This document shows, in pieces, positions 18,340-27,891 of a DNA stretch of 64,000 nt (positions are counted from its first letter, which is position 1; each line of letters opens with the position of its first letter). The notes under the pieces are model-generated. The model had not been told where the DNA came from. It was given only the letters and a program-made list of their open reading frames with translations, and did no database searches. The stretch comes from Lacrimispora defluvii (GTDB lineage Bacteria > Bacillota > Clostridia > Lachnospirales > Lachnospiraceae). A program made the position numbers and the translations under genes. The stretch covers positions 83,592 through 147,591 of the forward strand of contig JAAOXG010000002.1 of the NCBI GenBank assembly GCA_013036995.1, in the 5' to 3' direction.

Positions 18340-19428
18340 TCAACTCTGCCTGTATAATATCTTTTTTAATATCCGGGTCACTTCCGGGGCTTCTGCCTCC
18401 ATCTCTGACCTCGTTGATGCACTTCCCAGATATGCTGCTGCCAGCTTTCCAAAATAAAATTTCATATCATCCGCATAGTAATCCGGTATGTAAACATATT
18501 CATCCACCAATGATTTATCCATGGATAAATCCGTCGCCTCCTGCAAAGTGCCCTTATATAAGCCATATTCATATCCGATATATTCACAAAATGCTTCCGT
18601 GAGTTCAGACGGATTGCATATCTTTATTTTCTTATAAGTGGTATCCAGCGAATGACCTACATAATAAACACCACTCCCGGTATTGGGAGCAGAAAAATAC
18701 TGCTTTTCCGGATAATAGAGAATTTCCCAGCCCTGATTGGTAAAACGCTTCACCCACTCTCGGGGAAGATTCTTGGAGGCTTCTGTAAATCCTTCCTTTG
18801 CTTCAGCAGAGACGGAAGTATTCTTTTTCTTACTTTCAATTATAATATCAAAATTTTTGTTTCTGTTTCCGGTTTCATCCATATAAAAGAGACCGACATA
18901 CTGGTTAGCGGCCATCTGTCCGTTATCAAAGAAATAATACTTTCCTCCGGTTACATACTTATATCCGGAAGAAGTCATCTCACCCTTTGCAGAAAACCAG
19001 TACCAGCTTCCATCCTGGTCCTGAAACCAGCCTTTTTGCGGAGTACCGTCTTCATTGTAATAATGCCATTTTTCCTCTTCATCGTTATAGCACCAGCCAA
19101 GCTGCAGCTCCCCGGTCTCGGCAAAGAGATAATCCATACCCCGGATCGTTGTCCAGTCTGTGCTCATATAACCATCAAAGCCAAAATAATACCAGTTTCC
19201 GTCAATCTTCTCCCAGCAGTTCTTTTTATAGGTTTCATCCTTTTTTATGTATCTCCAGCCCCCGGAGTCTTCCTTCCACTGCCATTCCTTAGTGGCTTCC
19301 ATAAGATTAATGGGGGTGCTGTGTTCCTGCCCATTATCTTCTGAAGCAAGGGAACTCATCATCCCTCCCATGCTCAGAAGGATCCCTGCTGAAATTAATA
19401 CCAACCATTGTTTCCTCAAGGGTATCAA
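18340..19428 (-). CDS. Secreted CW-repeat protein with a degenerate metalloprotease-like domain
   Basis: 362 aa. The start is TTG at 19428 with AAGGAG four bases upstream. A signal peptide (hydrophobic core WLVLISAGILLSMGG) is followed by about six choline/glucan-binding type repeats (residues 50-190; GNWYYFGFDGYM, KWHYYNEDGTPQKGW, SWYWFSAKGEM). The C-terminal 150 aa resemble the anthrax-lethal-factor/Ppep-like fold seen behind such repeats, with the ending EMEAEAPEVTRILKKIL, but the place where HExxH should be reads TEAFC, so peptidase activity is unlikely. The family assignment of this domain is an inference. Confidence 0.65.
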   Translation of the reverse strand: MIPLRKQWLVLISAGILLSMGGMMSSLASEDNGQEHSTPINLMEATKEWQWKEDSGGWRYIKKDETYKKNCWEKIDGNWYYFGFDGYMSTDWTTIRGMDYLFAETGELQLGWCYNDEEEKWHYYNEDGTPQKGWFQDQDGSWYWFSAKGEMTSSGYKYVTGGKYYFFDNGQMAANQYVGLFYMDETGNRNKNFDIIIESKKKNTSVSAEAKEGFTEASKNLPREWVKRFTNQGWEILYYPEKQYFSAPNTGSGVYYVGHSLDTTYKKIKICNPSELTEAFCEYIGYEYGLYKGTLQEATDLSMDKSLVDEYVYIPDYYADDMKFYFGKLAAAYLGSASTRSEMEAEAPEVTRILKKILYRQS

Positions 19429-19600
19429 GCACTCCTTCCACGTCGTCTGTAATCTATTAAAAGTGTACTATAGATTGAGAGAAATGTACAGTTTCCAATA
19501 TCTGAAGATTTTGTGAACATTTTCCAAACATTTCTTTCCAAATATACTGTTTTGGGATATAATAAACCCAGTATAACTTTTCAGAAAGAGAGGTTTCCCC

Positions 19601-19831
19601 ATGAAATGGAAACGCGCCCTGGCTATTGTCGGTCTGGTATTAATCTGTTCCCTTTATCTTATTGCACTGGTATCCGCATTTTCTCATAGTGCGGAATCAA
19701 AAAAATGGCTGATGGCGGCTATCTATTCCACAGTCGTTATTCCTGCATTTATATATGCTGCGCAGCTGGTTTTCCGGGTAATTAAACCCAATGATAATAA
19801 CAACGATACTGATACCACAAAAAAAGAATAG
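19601..19831 (+). CDS. Small two-helix membrane protein
   Basis: 76 aa. Two hydrophobic segments (about residues 7-28 and 37-60) and a polar, Asn/Asp/Thr-rich C-terminal tail. AGAGAGG precedes the ATG, and TATAAT lies about 45 bases upstream. I do not recognise a family. It stands alone between a divergent secreted protein and convergent purA, sharing the 19919-19956 terminator with purA. Confidence 0.6.
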   Translation: MKWKRALAIVGLVLICSLYLIALVSAFSHSAESKKWLMAAIYSTVVIPAFIYAAQLVFRVIKPNDNNNDTDTTKKE

Positions 19832-19918
19832 TTTATGATCCTGAAATCACTTTCATTTAAATAGAGAATTGACTATAATATAAAGAGGAACAGCCACCTC
19901 ACATAACCAGACAAAATA

Positions 19919-19956
19919 AAGCAGAGACAATAGGAAATAATCCTGATGCTCTGCTT
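19919..19956. terminator. Terminator between the 76-aa membrane protein and purA
   Basis: AAGCAGAG and CTCTGCTT pair, with inner AGGA/TCCT. Rightward the stem is followed by ATTTTTTC, leftward by TATTTTGTC, so it can serve both convergent genes. Confidence 0.75.
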
Positions 19957-19969
19957 ATTTTTTCAAATC

Positions 19970-21244
19970 CTAGCGATAAATAATATCATCTCTTCCCGGT
20001 CCGTTGGAAACCATGGTAATGGGAGTTTCAAGCTCTTTCTCAATAAATTCAATATAGTTTCTGCAGTTTTCTGGCAGATCCTCGTATTTTTTAATTCCTC
20101 TGATCTCACATTTCCAGCCTGGAAGTGTGGTATAAACCGGTTTTGCCTTATTAAGCTCAACCGTATTCGGGAAATCTTTTGTGACTTTTCCATCAATCTC
20201 ATATCCGATACAAACAGGAAGTTCATCCAGATAACCCAGTACATCCAAAACAGTAAGTGCTGCTTCGGTAGCTCCCTGAATTCTGCAGCCATATCTGGAA
20301 GCCACTGCATCAAACCATCCCATACGTCTTGGTCTTCCTGTGGTTGCGCCATATTCGCCGCCATCGCCACCGCGACGTCTTAACTCGTCTGCCTCGTCTC
20401 CGAAGATCTCGCTGACAAATGCGCCGGCACCAACTGCACTGGAATATGCCTTTACAACTGTGGTAATATTCTTGATTTCATATGGAGGAATGCCTGCTCC
20501 AATTGCACCGTATGCTGCCAGTGTGGAAGAAGAGGTAACCATTGGATAGATTCCGTGATCGGTATCCTTTAAAGAGCCCAGCTGTCCTTCCAGCAAAATA
20601 TTTTTACCTTCCTTAATTGCATTATGAAGATAATTGGAAACATCACAGACAAACGGTTTAACCATCTCGCGATACTCAAGCAGAGTCTTAAATAATTCTT
20701 CCGGATCAATGGCAGGCTTGTGATATAAATGTTCCATTAAAACATTCTTCATCTCACAAACGCGTTCCACCTTTTCCTTTAATGACTCTTCATCAAAAAG
20801 TTCGCATACCTGAAAACCGATTTTAGCGTATTTATCTGAATAAAATGGTGCAATCCCTGATTTAGTGGAACCAAAGGACCGTTTTCCCAGACGCTCTTCT
20901 TCATACTGATCAAACAGAATGTGATATGGCATCAGAATCTGTGCACGGTCAGAAACCAGAATAGCCGGTTTTGGAACTCCTTTGCTCACAAGATCATTCA
21001 CTTCCTTAATTAAATAAGGTATGTTTAATGCCACGCCATTGCCGATAATGCTGGTTGTGTGGCTGTAGAAAACACCTGACGGAAGAAGGTGAAGGGCAAA
21101 CTTGCCATAATTATTGATAATGGTATGCCCAGCATTGCTTCCGCCCTGATAACGGATAATGATATCGGACTCCTTTGCCAGCATATCTGTGATTTTACCT
21201 TTTCCTTCATCGCCCCAGTTGGCGCCTACGATTGCTCTTACCAT
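19970..21244 (-). CDS. purA: Adenylosuccinate synthetase
   Basis: Joins IMP and aspartate with GTP to give adenylosuccinate, the first committed step to AMP. 424 aa. The P-loop GANWGDEGKGKITDML opens the protein, the catalytic His lies in SNAGHTI, and GATTGRPRRMGWFD is the family signature near residue 297. Start ATG is preceded by AGGAGG. purB, the next enzyme of the branch, lies two genes upstream, separated by a LysR-type regulator. Confidence 0.96.
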   Translation of the reverse strand: MVRAIVGANWGDEGKGKITDMLAKESDIIIRYQGGSNAGHTIINNYGKFALHLLPSGVFYSHTTSIIGNGVALNIPYLIKEVNDLVSKGVPKPAILVSDRAQILMPYHILFDQYEEERLGKRSFGSTKSGIAPFYSDKYAKIGFQVCELFDEESLKEKVERVCEMKNVLMEHLYHKPAIDPEELFKTLLEYREMVKPFVCDVSNYLHNAIKEGKNILLEGQLGSLKDTDHGIYPMVTSSSTLAAYGAIGAGIPPYEIKNITTVVKAYSSAVGAGAFVSEIFGDEADELRRRGGDGGEYGATTGRPRRMGWFDAVASRYGCRIQGATEAALTVLDVLGYLDELPVCIGYEIDGKVTKDFPNTVELNKAKPVYTTLPGWKCEIRGIKKYEDLPENCRNYIEFIEKELETPITMVSNGPGRDDIIYR

Positions 21245-21345
21245 TCGATTAATCCTCCTATGAGTGAAAAAATACCTTTTACTTCCCTATGATAGCGCAA
21301 AGATTCACATAAGTAAAGTCAATAATATTTATATTTGGCATAAGT

Positions 21346-22239
21346 TTAACTTATATCATCAATCATCAGTTTCAGAATCTTCTTCCCAGCAGGAGAAATG
21401 GGAGTCTTACGGTCTGTGATAATAGCAAACTGCCGTCCAGGCATGGGCTCTTCAAACTGCAGTTCTATCAGGTTACCTTTCTCAAGCTCCATTTGGGCAA
21501 ATCCAGACATCACACAGCCAATTCCTAAGTTCCGTATGGCAAACTGAACGATCATATCGCTGGTGGAAAGCTCGAATTCCGGCTCCACCTCCACTTCCCG
21601 CTCTTTTAAAAACTCGTCCATAAATGTCCGGGTGCTGGTATTTTTTTCCAGAAAAATACAGGGGAGTTCCTTTAGGATATCATAACTCAGTTTTTTTCCT
21701 TCCAAATGCTTAAATTTCTCGCCTGCAATAAAAACATTGCGGACTTCCTTTACAGGCGTACTTTTTACCTCGCTCCTTGCCTCAAAGGGAGTGCTGACCA
21801 CACCAAAATCTATCTTTCCTTCATATAGAAAGCGAAGTGTTTCCGGTGTGGGACCATTGGAAACCGTTACTTTAATTCCCGGATAAAGTTCATGAAATTT
21901 TTCCAGATAAGGGAGTAAATAAAACTGAAGTGTCATATCACTTGCTCCTATACGCACCTCACCGGTCTCTAAATCCCGCATCCGTCTTAACATATTTTCC
22001 CCGTGCCAGATGCTCTCTAAACCGGATTTTACATAATCGAATAAAAATTCTCCTTCTCTTGTCAGCTTTACTCCTTTTGACATCCGCATAAAAAGCTGGC
22101 AGTCCAGTGACTGTTCCAGCTGCCGGACCGCCTGGCTGACTGCCGGCTGGGAGATGCAGAGTTTTTCAGATGCCAGTGTGATACTGCCTAAGGTTGCCAC
22201 ATAATAAAAAACTTTATAATATTCCAGACTACTGCTCAT
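21346..22239 (-). CDS. LysR-family transcriptional regulator
   Basis: About 297 aa. The N-terminal winged helix is clear: FYYVATLGSITLASEKLCISQPAVSQAVRQLE, and the C-terminal part is the periplasmic-binding-like effector domain. AAGGAGG sits directly before two adjacent ATGs (22242 and 22239); I take the second for spacing. The longer open frame upstream runs through the purB terminator and is rejected. It sits between purB and purA on the same strand, so purine control is possible but not shown; the effector is unknown. Confidence 0.85.
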   Translation of the reverse strand: MSSSLEYYKVFYYVATLGSITLASEKLCISQPAVSQAVRQLEQSLDCQLFMRMSKGVKLTREGEFLFDYVKSGLESIWHGENMLRRMRDLETGEVRIGASDMTLQFYLLPYLEKFHELYPGIKVTVSNGPTPETLRFLYEGKIDFGVVSTPFEARSEVKSTPVKEVRNVFIAGEKFKHLEGKKLSYDILKELPCIFLEKNTSTRTFMDEFLKEREVEVEPEFELSTSDMIVQFAIRNLGIGCVMSGFAQMELEKGNLIELQFEEPMPGRQFAIITDRKTPISPAGKKILKLMIDDIS

Positions 22240-22262
22240 CATTCCTCCTTGCACACAAAAAA

Positions 22263-22302
22263 CTGCAGACAGACTCATTGATAAAGATCAGTCTGTCCGC
22301 AG
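22263..22302 (-). terminator. Intrinsic terminator of purB
   Basis: CTGCGGACAGACT pairs with AGTCTGTCTGCAG (13 bp, one G-T) and is followed leftward by TTTTTTGTG. It begins six bases past the purB stop codon, which separates purB from the LysR gene. Confidence 0.85.
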
Positions 22303-22307
22303 CTTTC

Positions 22308-23738
22308 TTATACATTAATTTCTGCTGTCATACCAAGAAGTTCCTGGTTATCCTTAAGAAGAGGACGAATCACCTCATCAAGGTATATGGTAACCTGAGC
22401 CGGGGCGCAGCCTACATATTTTTTAGGATCCATGCTTTTTTTCAGTTCTTCTAACGAAAGATTAAAAGATGGGTCTGCTGCAATGAGTTCCAGCAGATTG
22501 TTATCAAGTCCGTTTACCTTCACATTCTTCCCGGCTTCCATGGAAAGCTCCCTGATCCGCTCATGGAGTTCCTGTCTGTCGCCGCCTGCTTTTACCGCAT
22601 CCATCATGATGTTTTCTGTCGCCATGAAAGGAAGTTCCGCCATCATATGCTTTTCAATGACCTTGGGATAAACCACAAGACCATCTACCACATTCAGATA
22701 GAGATCCAGAATTCCATCAATTGCAAGAAAGCCTTCCGGCACACTCAGACGTTTGTTTGCAGAGTCATCCAGTGTCCGTTCAAACCACTGAGTGGAAGAA
22801 ACAAGCATGGGATTCATCACATCTGCCATAACGTAATTGGACAGGGAGGCGATTCTCTCACTTCTCATGGGGTTTCTCTTGTAAGCCATGGCTGAAGAAC
22901 CGATCTGGCTCTTTTCAAATGGCTCCTCCACCTCTTTTAAATGCTGGAGAAGGCGGATATCATTGGAAAACTTATGAGCACTCTGAGCAATTCCTGCCAG
23001 AACGTTGACCACACGGCTGTCCACTTTCCGGGAGTAGGTCTGACCAGATACCGGGTAACATCCTTTATATCCCATCTTCTTGGCAATCATGGCATCCACT
23101 TTTCTCACTCTGTCCATGTCTCCGTCAAACAGCTCTAAAAAGCTGGCCTGGGTTCCGGTTGTTCCCTTGGAACCAAGAAGGCGTATGGAATCAAGAAGAT
23201 AATCCAGATCCTCCAAATCCATGGTAAGATCATGGAGCCATAACGTAGCTCTCTTACCTACAGTCGTAGGCTGGGCAGGCTGAAAATGGGTAAATGCAAG
23301 AGTTGGTAACTCCTTATAGCTGTCTGCAAACTTTGCCAGCTCAGAGATTACGTTAATCAGTTTTTTTCTCACCAGCACAAGTGCTTCTGTCATAACTATA
23401 ATATCTGTATTATCACCAACATAACAGGAGGTGGCTCCAAGATGAATAATGCCTTTTGCCTTGGGACACTGGACTCCATATGCATATACGTGAGACATTA
23501 CATCGTGGCGGACTTCTTTTTCCCGCTGTATGGCTACCTCGTAATTTACATCATCCTGAAACGCCTTCAGTTCCTCTATCTGTTCTTCCGTAATGGGAAG
23601 TCCAAGTTCCTTTTCTACTTCTGCCAGAGCGATCCACAGTTTTCTCCAGGTCTTAAATTTCTTATCAGGAGAAAAAATGTACTGCATCTCCTTGCTGGCA
23701 TAACGCTCAGACAGCGGGCTTTGGTAACGATCTGTCAT
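22308..23738 (-). CDS. purB: Adenylosuccinate lyase
   Basis: Cleaves SAICAR and adenylosuccinate in purine synthesis. 476 aa. The fumarase/aspartase superfamily signature is GSSAMAYKRNPMRSE near residue 286, and HLGATSCYVGDNTD holds the substrate-binding segment. AGGAGG-like sequence precedes the ATG. It ends with its own terminator; purC-purF lie immediately upstream on the same strand but a structured 130-base gap separates them. Confidence 0.95.
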   Translation of the reverse strand: MTDRYQSPLSERYASKEMQYIFSPDKKFKTWRKLWIALAEVEKELGLPITEEQIEELKAFQDDVNYEVAIQREKEVRHDVMSHVYAYGVQCPKAKGIIHLGATSCYVGDNTDIIVMTEALVLVRKKLINVISELAKFADSYKELPTLAFTHFQPAQPTTVGKRATLWLHDLTMDLEDLDYLLDSIRLLGSKGTTGTQASFLELFDGDMDRVRKVDAMIAKKMGYKGCYPVSGQTYSRKVDSRVVNVLAGIAQSAHKFSNDIRLLQHLKEVEEPFEKSQIGSSAMAYKRNPMRSERIASLSNYVMADVMNPMLVSSTQWFERTLDDSANKRLSVPEGFLAIDGILDLYLNVVDGLVVYPKVIEKHMMAELPFMATENIMMDAVKAGGDRQELHERIRELSMEAGKNVKVNGLDNNLLELIAADPSFNLSLEELKKSMDPKKYVGCAPAQVTIYLDEVIRPLLKDNQELLGMTAEINV

Positions 23739-23806
23739 GTTATTTTCATTCCTCCTTGGGTTTCGTTGTAGAGCTATTTTATCATATTTTCTTTATTATG
23801 GGAAGA

Positions 23807-23858
23807 GCAGTCAGGGACCGCCTTCCGGTTATGCAGCGCAAACCGGCCTGACAGCCCC
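23807..23858 (-). other. Structured hairpin downstream of purF
   Basis: GTCAGG/CCTGAC encloses an inner CCGGTT/AACCGG stem. There is no U run on the purF side, so a terminator call is uncertain; it may protect or process the 3' end of the purC-purF message. Confidence 0.35.
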
Positions 23859-23874
23859 TGATTTTTAAGTCATA

Positions 23875-25317
23875 TTATCTGCTGTATTCACCGCGTATGT
23901 CTTCTTTCGGCGGTTCAATGGGATAGTTTCCGCTAAAGCATGCCGTACAGATGGGCAGTCCTTCCGCCATTTCATTCAGACGTTCTATATTTAAATAAGA
24001 CAGGGAGTCTGCTCCAAGAAGATCCCGTATCTCGTCAATGCTTCTGTTATGGGCGATCAGCTGATCTTCATCGGGAATATCCGTTCCGAAATAACAGGGG
24101 TGTAAAAAAGGCGGTGCACTGATCCGTACATGAACCTCTTTGGCACCAGCCTCCCGAAGCATGTTTACAATCAGGGCACTGGTAGTTCCCCTGACTATGG
24201 AATCATCAATCATGATTACCCGTTTCCCCACAACTGCTTCCTTAAGTACGTTTAACTTGATTCTCACCGATGATTCCCGGTAGCTCTGCTTTGGCTTAAT
24301 AAAAGTCCGGCCTACATAAGAATTCTTTACAAATGCAGTTCCATAAGGAATTCCTGACTGAAGAGAATATCCAAGTGCAGCTGCATTACCGGATTCCGGA
24401 ACTCCAACTACAACATCTGCCTCTACCGGTGAATCAACAGCCAGTGCCCGGCCTGCACAAAGCCTGGAATGATAGACACTCACTCCGTCAAATACACTGT
24501 CTGGCCTTGCAAAATAAATATATTCGAATACACACCTGGCCTCCCTGGACCTTTCTTTAAAGCATAGGCTTGTGTCTGAAGCAATTCCATCTTTTGTTAT
24601 AGTTACAATTTCACCAGGCAATACATCACGGACAAATTCCGCACCTATTGTATCAAGGGCGCAGCTTTCTGATACAATGATGTAAGAATTATCCCGTTTT
24701 CCAATGCACAAGGGCTTAAATCCATATGGATCCCTGGCTCCGATCAGCTTACGGGGACTCATGACAACCAGGGAATAAGCTCCTACGATTTTTTTCATGG
24801 CATTGGCAACTGCCGCCTCGACGGAAGGGGTTTTGACCCGCTCTCTGGCAACATGATACGCGATTACTTCTGAATCGATTGTAGTCTGAAAAATCGCACC
24901 GCTGTACTCCAGTTCTCTGCGAAGCTCCGGGGCATTCACCAGATTTCCATTATGAGCCATGGCAAGAGTACCTTTTACATAATTAAGAACAAGAGGCTGG
25001 GCATTTTCCCGTGTACTGCTACCTGCCGTTGAATAACGAACATGGCCTACTCCGATATTTCCATGAAGACCTTCCAAAACCTCGGGAGTAAAAACTTCGT
25101 TACATAATCCCATCCCCTTATGCGCACTTACTTTTCCTTTCGGACCTTCGGTATCACTGACAGCTATTCCGCAGCTTTCCTGTCCTCTGTGCTGTAATGC
25201 AAACAGACCGTAATAAATGGTGGAAGCAACGTCGCCGCCGTCAAAATCATAGATGCCCAAGACGCCACACTCCTCATGTAACTCTTCTTCTATATTGAAG
25301 TTTAATTCGTTACTCAT
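23875..25317 (-). CDS. purF: Amidophosphoribosyltransferase, [4Fe-4S] type
   Basis: Makes phosphoribosylamine from PRPP and glutamine, the first step of purine synthesis. 480 aa. The propeptide MSNELNFNIEEELHEE precedes the catalytic Cys17 (CGVLGIYDF), and RHGQESCGIAV-like residues follow. The phosphoribosyl motif is VIMIDDSIVRGTT. Four cluster cysteines of the Bacillus type can be placed (ARCVFEY, HPCYFGT, CTACF), so an oxygen-sensitive [4Fe-4S] cluster is expected. Start ATG at 25317 has AGAGGG upstream; an open extension overlaps purC and is rejected. It follows purC after 25 bases. Confidence 0.95.
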   Translation of the reverse strand: MSNELNFNIEEELHEECGVLGIYDFDGGDVASTIYYGLFALQHRGQESCGIAVSDTEGPKGKVSAHKGMGLCNEVFTPEVLEGLHGNIGVGHVRYSTAGSSTRENAQPLVLNYVKGTLAMAHNGNLVNAPELRRELEYSGAIFQTTIDSEVIAYHVARERVKTPSVEAAVANAMKKIVGAYSLVVMSPRKLIGARDPYGFKPLCIGKRDNSYIIVSESCALDTIGAEFVRDVLPGEIVTITKDGIASDTSLCFKERSREARCVFEYIYFARPDSVFDGVSVYHSRLCAGRALAVDSPVEADVVVGVPESGNAAALGYSLQSGIPYGTAFVKNSYVGRTFIKPKQSYRESSVRIKLNVLKEAVVGKRVIMIDDSIVRGTTSALIVNMLREAGAKEVHVRISAPPFLHPCYFGTDIPDEDQLIAHNRSIDEIRDLLGADSLSYLNIERLNEMAEGLPICTACFSGNYPIEPPKEDIRGEYSR

Positions 25318-25342
25318 GAAATATCTACCCTCTCTGTGCTGT

Positions 25343-26050
25343 TTACTGAATTCCAAGACGGCGGAATATCTCCTCATATGCGTCTTCCACACCGCCTAAA
25401 TCTCTGCGGAAGCGATCCTTATCCAGTTTTTCGTGAGTGTCCTTATCCCACAGTCTGCATGTATCAGGAGAAATCTCGTCGGCAAGAATAATCTGTCCGT
25501 GGTAACGGCCAAACTCGATCTTAAAGTCAATCAGATCAATGTTTAAGGTGTCAAAATACTCAATGAGAACCTCGTTTACTAAAAACGCATACTTTGTAAT
25601 AGCTTCTATCTCTCCCTTTGTTGCAAGATTAAGAGCCAGAGCGTAATAATCGTTAATAAACGGATCTCCCAGGTCATCATTTTTATAGCTGAATTCAAGT
25701 GTCGGACAGGCGAACTTAATTCCCTCTTCCATACCCATCTTTTTTGCAAAACTGCCTGCAGAATAGTTTCTGATGATTACCTCAAGAGGAACGATCTCTA
25801 CTTTTTTTACTGCAGTCTCACGGTCGTTTAACTCTTCAACCAGATGAGTTGGAACACCTTTGGCTTCTAATTTCTTGAAAACGAAATTAGTCATACGGTT
25901 GTTAATTGCACCTTTTCCAACAATGGTACCTTTTTTAAGACCATTGAAAGCTGTGGCATCATCTTTATAAGAAACAATTAATACGTCCGGATCTTCAGTA
26001 GTATAGACCTTCTTTGCTTTTCCCTCATACAGCATTTCTTTTTTCTCCAC
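25343..26050 (-). CDS. purC: SAICAR synthetase
   Basis: Condenses CAIR with aspartate using ATP. About 235 aa. [15 protein letters not shown] opens the protein, and [12 protein letters not shown] with [12 protein letters not shown] near residue 190 are the family signatures. I take the GTG at 26050 because AGGTGG lies five bases upstream and the protein then starts like its relatives; a further GTG three codons up (26059) is also open. Transcribed with purF from the promoter at 26120-26148. Confidence 0.94.
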   Translation of the reverse strand: MEKKEMLYEGKAKKVYTTEDPDVLIVSYKDDATAFNGLKKGTIVGKGAINNRMTNFVFKKLEAKGVPTHLVEELNDRETAVKKVEIVPLEVIIRNYSAGSFAKKMGMEEGIKFACPTLEFSYKNDDLGDPFINDYYALALNLATKGEIEAITKYAFLVNEVLIEYFDTLNIDLIDFKIEFGRYHGQIILADEISPDTCRLWDKDTHEKLDKDRFRRDLGGVEDAYEEIFRRLGIQ

Positions 26051-26119
26051 GGTATCCACCTGTCCTTTTCTGAATTAATTTATAAGTTTTTCAAATAAAA
26101 CTCTGGTGTTTCAGTAGAA

Positions 26120-26148
26120 ATTATAATACAGTGAAAATTGGATTGCAA
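26120..26148 (-). promoter_or_regulatory. Sigma-A promoter for purC-purF
   Basis: TTGCAA-17-TATAAT on the minus strand, about 70 bases upstream of the purC start. No purine riboswitch or PurR box was recognised in the leader. Confidence 0.7.
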
Positions 26149-26196
26149 CTGGTTTTATTATTATAAATACTAATGACCAATATACATGTCTGTTTC

Positions 26197-26559
26197 TCAA
26201 TGTGATTCATTCAGGATCTGCCGCTCCACTTTCTGCCAGAATTTTAATTCACCTTCTTTTAAATCCAGCAGAACGCCATGTTCTCTCATTTCTCCCTCCA
26301 TTCCTTCAAAAGAAGTAATTTCAGTAATTGCTTCTTCCATGATCTCGTCTTTTACTGTATATATTTTTACCAGCTCTCTGCAAATCCGGTCTCTTTCACC
26401 GGGAAAGATCAAGGCAGCTTCTATAAACAGGCAGCAATACAAAAGATAACGCAATTTGCTGCAACTTTTTTCGCAGTTAAATGCCCACTTTAAACTTCTC
26501 CATGGCTTTTTTCTTCTATTATATCTCATTATGCGATAATTTTTCAAAAAATAATTCAT
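26197..26559 (-). CDS. Hypothetical protein
   Basis: About 120 aa, not recognised. The start ATG at 26559 has CAGGAG seven bases upstream; eleven more codons are open above it. The first 45 residues are basic (MRYNRRKKPWRSLKWAF), a short hydrophobic stretch follows (LRYLLYCCLFIEAALIF), and the C-terminal half is acidic and probably helical. No signal peptide. It lies in a gap between the purC promoter and a lipoprotein gene, same strand as both. It could be a degraded or lineage-specific gene. Confidence 0.45.
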   Translation of the reverse strand: MNYFLKNYRIMRYNRRKKPWRSLKWAFNCEKSCSKLRYLLYCCLFIEAALIFPGERDRICRELVKIYTVKDEIMEEAITEITSFEGMEGEMREHGVLLDLKEGELKFWQKVERQILNESH

Positions 26560-26670
26560 AAACAAGCTCCTGACTGATAAAAGGCATAACATAAAGGGGA
26601 ATGGAAGAAAAACAGGAAAACAGATTAAAGAAATTAAGATGTGTGTCTGATTAGATTATATACGAAAGTA

Positions 26671-26707
26671 AAAAAAGCTTCAAGCATAATTTTATGCCGA
26701 AGCTTTT
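26671..26707 (-). terminator. Intrinsic terminator after the lipoprotein gene
   Basis: AAAAAGCTTC/GAAGCTTTTT with inner GGCATA/TATGCT pairing, followed leftward by TTTTTTTAC. It starts ten bases past the stop codon at 26717. Confidence 0.85.
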
Positions 26708-26716
26708 TATGAAAGA

Positions 26717-27028
26717 TTATTTTGCTGCTGTTGTACTTTCTGTGGTAGGCTGACCATTACTTTCACCGGTAATTTTATCAACGCCTTTTTCCACGTCTTT
26801 TACAGCACCATTGACAACGCCTGTACTTTCCTTGCCCTCATCAGCTTTTGTCGCACCAGCTGTGGTTGTAGTCGGTTCTTTTGTGGCACCTGCAGTGGTC
26901 TGTGCTGCTGTAGTCGTTCCTGTTCCGCCTTTAGTGCCGGTAGTTCCCTTTGTTGTGCCGCATGCAGTCAGGCACATAACTGACATTATGACAAGAATCG
27001 CAAATACATATGGTTTTATCTTCTTCAT
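26717..27028 (-). CDS. Low-complexity Thr/Ala/Gly-rich lipoprotein
   Basis: 103 aa. A signal peptide ends in the lipobox LTAC (MKKIKPYVFAILVIMSVMCLTAC), so it is anchored by Cys23. The mature part is almost all Thr, Ala, Gly, Lys and Glu, with the unit TTAGATK and close variants repeated, then a short acidic-basic stretch (GAVKDVEKGVDKITGES). No domain is recognisable. It probably spans the peptidoglycan as an unstructured linker. Its own terminator follows. Confidence 0.7.
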   Translation of the reverse strand: MKKIKPYVFAILVIMSVMCLTACGTTKGTTGTKGGTGTTTAAQTTAGATKEPTTTTAGATKADEGKESTGVVNGAVKDVEKGVDKITGESNGQPTTESTTAAK

Positions 27029-27102
27029 AATACTTCTCCTTTCTTGTTCTATGCTTAGTATGTGTCAAGGAGAATTGAATTATAGTGGAAAATTTTGTAA
27101 AA

Positions 27103-27861
27103 TCAGGTTTCTATCACATCTTTCATTGTATAAAGTCCCGGCTTTTTCCCTGCTAAAAATTTAGCAGCAGAAACTGCTCCTCTTGCAAAAATAGCTTTGG
27201 AATACGCGGTATGCTGGAAGGTAACAACTTCATCTGTTCCGGCAAAAATCACGTCGTGTTCTCCTACAATAGTGCCGCCGCGGACTGCAGAAATTCCAAT
27301 TTCTTTTTTATCTCTTGCTTTTCTTACCTGGCTTCTGTCATAAACGTAATGGAATTCCTGATCCATCGCCTCATTAATGGAATCTGCAAGTGCAAGGGCA
27401 GTTCCGCTGGGGGCATCCAGCTTTTTATTGTGATGTTTTTCTAAAATTTCAATATCAAAACCAGCGCCGGAAAGAACAAGTGCAGCGTCCTTTATAAGCT
27501 TCATTAACAGATTAACACCCAGAGACATATTGGCAGACCGAAGCACCGCTACCTGTCTGGATGCCTCTTCAACCAGCTTAACCTGATCCTCAGAAAGTCC
27601 CGTTGTACATAAAACTACGGGAATCTGCTTTTCAATGCTGTAATGAAGGAGACCCTCCACAGCTTTAGCAGAAGTGAAATCAACGATTACATCCGCCTCT
27701 ACATCACAGGACTCTAAAGAAGAAAATACCGGATACGGATTTTCTTTCGTCATGTTGGGATCGATACCGGCAACAATTTCTATATTATTCTCTTCCGCTG
27801 CAATACCGGAAATGACCTGTCCCATGGCCCCGTTACAGCCGTGCATTATCATCTTAATCAT
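27103..27861 (-). CDS. dapB: 4-hydroxy-tetrahydrodipicolinate reductase
   Basis: Second step of the lysine/diaminopimelate branch. 252 aa. The nucleotide site HGCNGAMGQVI opens the protein and the catalytic signature EKHHNKKLDAPSGTAL is near residue 145. Start ATG at 27861 follows GGAGGA; four more codons are open upstream. It lies 30 bases after dapA and shares its lysine riboswitch. Diaminopimelate and dipicolinate for spores both depend on this pathway. Confidence 0.95.
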   Translation of the reverse strand: MIKMIMHGCNGAMGQVISGIAAEENNIEIVAGIDPNMTKENPYPVFSSLESCDVEADVIVDFTSAKAVEGLLHYSIEKQIPVVLCTTGLSEDQVKLVEEASRQVAVLRSANMSLGVNLLMKLIKDAALVLSGAGFDIEILEKHHNKKLDAPSGTALALADSINEAMDQEFHYVYDRSQVRKARDKKEIGISAVRGGTIVGEHDVIFAGTDEVVTFQHTAYSKAIFARGAVSAAKFLAGKKPGLYTMKDVIET

Positions 27862-27891
27862 GATTTCCTCCATACGTATAGCATATACTTC

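Noticed and set aside
25318..25392. N-terminal extension of purF
   Set aside because: It overlaps purC; the conserved propeptide and ribosome site place the start at 25317.
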